From contig CAKVBA010000053.1 in NCBI GenBank assembly GCA_934725305.1, positions 1 to 18,928 of the forward strand: a DNA stretch of 18,928 bases, written 5' to 3'. Below, piece after piece: positions 14,868-18,928 of the stretch (the stretch's first letter is position 1; each line of letters starts with the position of its first letter). The translations under genes were made by a program, and so were the position numbers. Source of the DNA: an uncultured Parabacteroides sp. GTDB taxonomy: Bacteria; Bacteroidota; Bacteroidia; Bacteroidales; Tannerellaceae. The notes under the pieces are model-generated. The model saw only the letters and a list, made by a program, of their open reading frames with translations. It ran no database searches and had not been told where the DNA came from.

Positions 14868-15101
14868 ATGCTACTTATGTCTTGTGTGGTAACAGGGTCT
14901 GGAAATAACAATCATGTAGATTTATAGGAAGGCAAAGAGGTGGCAGATCAAAATAGTCCTGATTCGGTGACAGTAGCCTTTGTAAAAGATATTGTCATGT
15001 TTGATTTTGACAAGATGACAACATTGCCTGAGATGAAAACCCAAATGAGCGATTGGGTTTTTATGGTTGTTTTAGAAAAAGAAAGAATGAAAGGAGTTTG
15101 A
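14868..15101 (+). pseudogene. Lipoprotein-like remnant interrupted by an amber codon
   Basis: An ATG at 14868 starts MLLMSCVVTGSGNNNHVDL, with a lipobox-like LLMSC, then an in-frame TAG (14925-14927). The same frame goes on EGKEVADQNSPDSVTVAFVK, with DIVMFDFDKMTTLPEMKTQM following, to a TGA at 15099-15101. The continuity of sense across the TAG suggests a recently decayed small lipoprotein, perhaps also lacking its N-terminal hydrophobic stretch. The family is not identified. Confidence 0.4.
15036..15065 (+). terminator. Possible terminator hairpin
   Basis: AAAACCCAA (15036-15044) and TTGGGTTTT (15053-15061) form a perfect 9-bp stem with an 8-nt loop, followed by T-rich sequence. It lies inside the frame of the decayed lipoprotein gene, so it may be accidental. 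Confidence 0.35.
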
Positions 15102-15283
15102 TGGTAAGACTGATTCGTTTGGCAGAAAGTAGGCTTGTATATATATTGTATTGTATCTATATTTGTATGAATATGAACTTAAAAGCATGTTACAAATCTT
15201 GTTGAACAAAGATGTTTTCGCGGTGGATGTTGTACAGTGTTGTTCATAGAATCAGTTTACCTCGGGCATAAGAGAAATAGAAT

Positions 15284-15859
15284 ATGATTAAGAATATTAT
15301 TTGGACAATTATAATAGTTATTGCAATGTTCATAGGCTTTATGATCGGGAGCTCTGTGATTCCTGGACTTATTTTCGGTGGTCTCTCTTATTGGCTTTTT
15401 GATACTTTTTGGGCGGGATATGTGGTAGGAAGTATTATGGGCGTTTTGGCGTGTTTGCTTTTTGGCAAAAATCGCTCTTCGTCAGCTTCTCGCTCTTCAG
15501 GCAGATCGAAGGATTCTCTTGTTTCATCTTGTAGTGAGAGTGATTCTTCTAATCGGGATCGGATTGAAGAATTGCGTTCGGGATATCAAGATGCGATGTC
15601 TCAGTATAATAATTGTAAAAGAGAAGCAGAGCGGCATTTTGATCTGGCAGATGCAGAGGAAAATTATGCAGAAGATTATATGATCATATACAGTGAATGG
15701 CATAACGAATCAGATCTGCGCTCTGCGGAAAGCGGGAAGTCCAGAGCTTCCTATTGTATGTCAGAAGGAAAACAATATGAAGATAGAGCCAACCGATATT
15801 ATGAAGAAGTCAGACGCTATGAAAGGGAATTAAATGCAATGGGAATTTATGATTTATAA
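15284..15859 (+). CDS. Small membrane protein with charged cytoplasmic-type tail, 191 residues
   Basis: The N-terminal third is hydrophobic: a first segment at about 4-25 (IIWTIIIVIAMFIGFMIGSS) and one or two more up to residue 61, including WAGYVVGSIMGVLACLLFG. A serine-rich linker (about 65-90) leads to a highly charged region (about 92-188, IEELRSGYQDAMSQYNNCKR, then DRANRYYEEVRRYERELNAM), probably helical or a coiled coil. I recognise no family. The first segment can act as an uncleaved signal anchor. The gene stands alone between decayed sequences, with no clear promoter match upstream and no hairpin terminator seen downstream. It looks intact and is the best-supported plus-strand gene in this stretch. 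Confidence 0.7.
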   Translation: MIKNIIWTIIIVIAMFIGFMIGSSVIPGLIFGGLSYWLFDTFWAGYVVGSIMGVLACLLFGKNRSSSASRSSGRSKDSLVSSCSESDSSNRDRIEELRSGYQDAMSQYNNCKREAERHFDLADAEENYAEDYMIIYSEWHNESDLRSAESGKSRASYCMSEGKQYEDRANRYYEEVRRYERELNAMGIYDL

Positions 15860-16184
15860 GAGTTGTGTCTTTTCTTATAAAAATGCTTTAGGTAACGGAA
15901 GCCTGAACTATGGAAAAGAATAATGATAGCCATTATTTCTGCTTTTTGCACAGAGTGTTTCAGTAGCTTTATTCTTTGTGATCATAGCGATTGTTTTTGT
16001 ATACTATTGATATTGAATATTAAAGCTGTAATAACTTTGCTAATCACTAAATTTTCAGTCTCTTATATTTCATCGAACTTACTTTATTTAAAATAGGGCC
16101 GATAGATTTGTCACAAACAAGTGGAAGTGGGCAAATACTGATAAAGTATAGTCCTAGTTTCCTTTCCATCGCATTTCGCTTTGC
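15860..16184. other. 325-bp interval without a clear gene
   Basis: AT-rich sequence holding the second copy of the 33-bp repeat (16050-16082) and a hairpin (CCTTTCCAT at 16161-16169 against ATGGAAGG at 16185-16192) at its right edge. No gene or RNA is recognised. Confidence 0.5.
16050..16082 (+). repeat. 33-bp dispersed repeat, copy 2
   Basis: Matches 12611-12643 at 29 of 33 positions, same orientation. Together the two copies bracket dnaK and the decayed stretch. Confidence 0.5.
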
Positions 16185-16319
16185 ATGGAAGGAGAGGTTG
16201 TTGCTGCTGTTTGTAGTCTCTTTTGGGATACTTTGGCCGGCTTTGTTGCTTTGGCAGCCTTGCTGATGGCCTTCAGCGGATGGGTTCAGATCATTATGGG
16301 AATTGAAGCAAAAGAATAG
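16185..16319 (+). CDS. Possible 44-residue membrane peptide
   Basis: An ATG at 16185 opens MEGEVVAAVCSLFWDTLAGF, followed by a hydrophobic stretch (VALAALLMAFSGWVQIIMGI) and a TAG at 16317-16319. It could be a real small single-pass protein, or the end of a decayed membrane protein. The start codon lies in the right arm of a hairpin, which would limit initiation. Weak evidence overall. Confidence 0.25.
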   Translation: MEGEVVAAVCSLFWDTLAGFVALAALLMAFSGWVQIIMGIEAKE

Positions 16320-16330
16320 ACAACTTATTG

Positions 16331-16444
16331 ATGAGTGATGTGAAAAAAAAGATGGGTGATAAGGAGTTTAACATAGTGATGGAGATTGAAGAAGGGGAAT
16401 GGAAAGTGGTGAATGTCATCTACAACGCTTTTGATGAGAGGTAA
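16331..16444 (+). pseudogene. C-terminal remnant of a small secreted-protein gene
   Basis: A 37-codon frame reads MSDVKKKMGDKEFNIVMEIE, followed by EGEWKVVNVIYNAFDER and a TAA. The pattern of a strand, then (G)EWKVVNVIY, resembles the last strands of NTF2-like/DUF4878-type lipoproteins of Bacteroidetes. No full domain is present, so I read it as a remnant. It ends 51 nt before the next gene. Confidence 0.35.
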
Positions 16445-16495
16445 GCGATCTTCGTCAATACAACATGAATAATCAGTATATAATCTGTATATAAT

Positions 16496-17917
16496 ATGAA
16501 ATTAAAAGCATTAGTTGTGATCGTTTGTTTGCTGATGGGAAGCGCGATCGAGGGCTCTGCACAGAGTTTTATGGGAAAAGTGTTGAAAGGAATTGAAAAA
16601 ACCAATGAGGCGTTGGACAAGGCAGATAAGTTTTTGAATGGTGAAAAGGATAACAGTAAGAAACAAAGTTTGGGCAACCAGCGTTCACACCAGGGCAGAC
16701 CGGTTTCCGGTTTTAAGATACAATCTCCACATCCCGATTTTGCGGTTCAAGTTCAGCGTTGCATGGCTTCATCCAGTAAGGTCATTATCGATTTGATGGT
16801 TACCAACTATTCGGGCGATACTACGATAGATTTTTATCCATATAATAATATTGTGATAGATGACCAGGGTCAACAGTATGGTATGCAAGTGTGTGTTGCC
16901 AATGGTGAATGGCATTCAGCAACATCGGCAGCGGCTCTGTTTCCTTCCGATGTGCCTATCAAAGTGTCGATTCAGATTTCAGATATTCCGGAAAGCGTAC
17001 AAGTGTTGAGGCGTATCAATCTCTATCTTTCCTGCCATTCTTTGAATCTGAGAGGCACGAGCTCTGAGCCTATCAAATTATTTAATGTGCCTATTGTTCG
17101 TCGAAGTGCAATTACTCAGGCAGCGGATCCCACTCTTTCAGGCGAGGGTTCTGTTGGGCAGACGGTATTGGCTGATGAAACAAATGGGGCAGACAAGCCT
17201 ATTGAGGTAAGCAACGCATTCTCTTCGCGTCATCCGTTGATGGATCCGCTACTCAATCAGGCAGGAGGACATGCGGAGGTTTATCCCCGCTCGCTCTGTT
17301 ATGTCAAACATCAACCCAATGATTGGGCTATTTTAGGTTTGCGCGGGGCGGTCAAATCGCTGCAAGAGAGTTATGGCAATAGTACGTCCGTCACTGTTTA
17401 TTATTTTGATGCTAAGGGCTTTTTGGAATTGATCCAACAGGGAAAAGATCAGTTTCTATTTATCTCCAAACTCTCAAACCCCATGCAGCGAAAGATGTTT
17501 TTGCAGCGGAATGGGAAAAATGAAGAGCAGACACCTTCAGATAGAGAGCTACAAAACTATGTCTATGATGAGCAGGGGCGCATCGTGGAGCAAAAGCCGT
17601 TGGATATGCACTTCCGCTATGATGAGCAGGGACTGTGTAACAAGATTGAATATCCAGAATTGGCTATGGACTCGTACGATTTTGCCGTGGTGGACATCAC
17701 TCGTAATAAATGGGGCGATATTGTGAATCTTAAGATACAGGTCACCTCGTATGAGGAGTTGTATGATCAGACTATGAAAAGGTATGTCAAGGGTAAACAG
17801 ATCGGTTCGCCAAGCGTTAAAAACTATCCTGTCAAATATATTTACGATGCGCACAACAATTGGGTAAGCTGTGAGTCGGAATTGGGAAAGGTGAAACGCA
17901 CCATTACCTATTATTGA
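16496..17917 (+). CDS. Secreted protein with YD-like repeats, 473 residues
   Basis: Starts MKLKALVVIVCLLMGSAIEG, a typical signal peptide with likely cleavage after SAQ near residue 23, so it is exported to the periplasm or surface. Residues about 75-200 look like an immunoglobulin-like beta domain (VQVQRCMASSSKVIIDLMVT, then DTTIDFYPYNNIVIDDQGQQ). The C-terminal part (about 260-473) contains YD/RHS-type strands: YVYDEQGRIVEQ, FRYDEQGLCNKIEYPEL and YIYDAHNNWVSCESELGKVK. The last matches a frequent C-terminal motif of Bacteroidetes secreted proteins of unknown role. There are too few repeats for an RHS toxin shell, and no toxin domain is seen. It is followed after 1 nt by a lipoprotein gene fragment, so the two were probably one operon. 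Confidence 0.8.
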   Translation: MKLKALVVIVCLLMGSAIEGSAQSFMGKVLKGIEKTNEALDKADKFLNGEKDNSKKQSLGNQRSHQGRPVSGFKIQSPHPDFAVQVQRCMASSSKVIIDLMVTNYSGDTTIDFYPYNNIVIDDQGQQYGMQVCVANGEWHSATSAAALFPSDVPIKVSIQISDIPESVQVLRRINLYLSCHSLNLRGTSSEPIKLFNVPIVRRSAITQAADPTLSGEGSVGQTVLADETNGADKPIEVSNAFSSRHPLMDPLLNQAGGHAEVYPRSLCYVKHQPNDWAILGLRGAVKSLQESYGNSTSVTVYYFDAKGFLELIQQGKDQFLFISKLSNPMQRKMFLQRNGKNEEQTPSDRELQNYVYDEQGRIVEQKPLDMHFRYDEQGLCNKIEYPELAMDSYDFAVVDITRNKWGDIVNLKIQVTSYEELYDQTMKRYVKGKQIGSPSVKNYPVKYIYDAHNNWVSCESELGKVKRTITYY

Positions 17918-17918
17918 G

Positions 17919-18167
17919 ATGTGTAGTCGGTTGATGATACTATTCGCTCTTCTCGACCTTACTCTTACCATAGGGTTTGGAGGGTGCAATCGGGCGGCAG
18001 CTGTAGAGCGGTCTTATCGATTGACAGCAGCCGAAAAGGCTCTGTTCCAGCCGGGCTATATCATCCTGAGAAAGGGAGAAGGTGTGTTGAGCCAGTTTAT
18101 CTGTAAGCAGCTTTGCGATACACTGGGAGTTTCGCATTGTGGCATTTGGGTGAAGCCAACCAAGTAG
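17919..18167 (+). pseudogene. Truncated YiiX/YebB-like NlpC/P60 hydrolase lipoprotein
   Basis: 82 codons starting MCSRLMILFALLDLTLTIGF, a lipoprotein-type signal with an imperfect lipobox (GFGGC, Cys at about residue 23). Then AEKALFQPGYIILRKGEG and DTLGVSHCGIWVK follow, which are the first conserved blocks of the permuted NlpC/P60 (YiiX-type) peptidases or amidases. The VSHCGI block carries the catalytic His. The catalytic Cys lies in the second half of these about 200-residue proteins and is missing here, because a TAG ends the frame at 18165-18167. A neighbouring frame (LSEGLFIVDSGKL) may preserve a little more, which would imply a frameshift. The product should be inactive. Confidence 0.6.
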
Positions 18168-18891
18168 GTGGCTTTCGGAAGGATTGTTTATTGTGGATAG
18201 CGGCAAACTAAAACACCAATGTCCTCTATCGTCAATGTGTATCACTTCATAAAATACAATAAGCCATCGAGCCGACAAGAGGCTATTAACCCTGTCAAAA
18301 CGGAGTAGGCTATTTTCGGAAATTGGGTGCCTACCCAATCTGAACGGAGTAGGCACCCAATCCGAACGGAGTGCCTACCCAATTTCAAAAAAGTCCCTAG
18401 ACTTTTTCCGAATAGTCTATACTCTTTTTCCGAAAAGTCTATAGACCCTTGAAAGATAGCCTATAACCTCTTTTTAGAGGGTGTTTGGGATGAGACGAAA
18501 TCATCGGTCAATCTTGGCGAAGTTGTTATCAATCCGAGTGGATTCATTACTTGTTTTTAGCGAAAATGAGCTTGCAAAAAATACAATAACGTTTACGCTT
18601 CGTGCGTTGCCCTATCAAACATTTCCCGGAAAAAGTAAATTCTCCATAGCTCAGCTGTGGATTACTGTATATATAATATATAGGGATGAAAACGTGAGAA
18701 GTCCGGTTCTTTGACTACTCTCTATATATAGTAGTTATAGCCAAGAGTAGGTATAAGCCTAAAACTCCAAATTTATAAAGATAGGTAGAAGTCGCGAGAA
18801 ATACAGTAAAAATAATATGCTTTATAACATAGTGTATAATAGTATCTTATAAAAATCCATGAAAAAAGTATGAAAAAAAGATGTCAAAAAG
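18168..18891. other. 724-bp gene-poor region
   Basis: No convincing gene. It holds the nested repeat block at 18299-18443 and AT-rich sequence from about 18660 to the end promoter. A 77-codon open frame at 18481-18714 has no recognisable protein character. Confidence 0.5.
18299..18443. repeat. Composite repeat block with nested inverted and tandem repeats
   Basis: AACGGAGT occurs at 18299, 18343 and 18365. GCCTACCCAAT occurs at 18329 and 18373. ATTGGGTGCCTAC (18322-18334) is the exact inverse of GTAGGCACCCAAT (18349-18361). After these, a 20-bp unit CTTTTTCCGAAWAGTCTATA is repeated at 18402-18421 and 18424-18443 (19 of 20 identical, period 22). Function unknown. Confidence 0.7.
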
Positions 18892-18923
18892 TTTGGAGGA
18901 TATGTTTAAGAGCACTACTTTTG
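18892..18923 (+). promoter_or_regulatory. Strong Bacteroides-type promoter at the window edge
   Basis: TTTG (18892-18895), exactly 20 nt, then TACTTTTG (18916-18923): a perfect match to the Bacteroidetes housekeeping consensus TTTG-N19-21-TAnnTTTG. It is preceded by an A-rich stretch (about 18861-18890) that could act as an UP element. It drives a gene or RNA beyond the window. Confidence 0.8.
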
Positions 18924-18928
18924 CACCC

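Noticed and set aside
18481..18714. 77-codon plus-strand frame
   Set aside because: No recognisable domain, promoter or terminator; it starts inside the repeat-rich region.
18711..18735. Hairpin ACTACT/AGTAGT as part of a tRNA or terminator
   Set aside because: Only a 6-bp stem in AT-rich sequence, no tRNA arms and no T tract; no tRNA or rRNA gene is visible in the window.

Overview
The window looks like a chromosome segment of a gut Bacteroidales species (Bacteroides or Parabacteroides type). The reasons are a Bacteroidetes-type DnaK, -7 boxes of the form TAnnTTTG, a textbook TTTG-N20-TAnnTTTG promoter at the right edge, and an ISAon1-type insertion sequence. The genus is inferred from protein style, not from a search.

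Layout. (1) 80-199 (minus) is a 39-residue single-pass membrane peptide followed by a terminator. (2) 439-10823 (all minus) is an accessory locus of four transcription units. Unit 1 (7093 to 439) encodes a WYL-domain transcription regulator, a small acidic protein, a DEDDh 3'-5' exonuclease, a DUF262+DUF1524 (GmrSD/BrxU-like) nuclease, a second DUF262 protein with no visible nuclease motif, and an unknown protein; it ends in a terminator at 368-403. Unit 2 (8766 to about 7173) encodes three or four unknown proteins. Unit 3 (9526-8846) encodes a cysteine-rich leucine-rich-repeat-like protein. Unit 4 (10770-9835) encodes an unknown 311-residue protein. (3) 10836-11018 is the tail of a gene cut by an internally deleted ISL3/ISAon1-type element (11019-11905, terminal inverted repeats visible). 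(4) 12081-12563 (+) is a C-terminal remnant of an AlbA_2/AAA_4-type regulator. (5) dnaK lies at 12718-14640 (minus), with a terminator and a promoter region holding a sigma-54-like motif. (6) 14868-16444 (+) is a decayed stretch of lipoprotein-like and other remnants around one intact membrane protein. (7) 16496-18167 (+) is a secreted protein followed by a truncated YiiX-type hydrolase lipoprotein. (8) 18168-18928 is gene-poor, with a nested repeat block and a strong promoter pointing out of the window.

The main discovery candidate is in (2). All four minus-strand units carry the same 17-bp imperfect palindrome, ATGCYGnnnTnTGGCAT, ending 10-11 nt upstream of a TAnnTTTG box and 17-26 nt from the start codon. 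One of the units begins with the WYL regulator. This suggests a single WYL-controlled regulon, probably an anti-phage system built on paired DUF262 proteins and a DEDDh exonuclease, with additional co-regulated proteins of unknown role. The regulon is seen in the sequence; the defence role is inferred.
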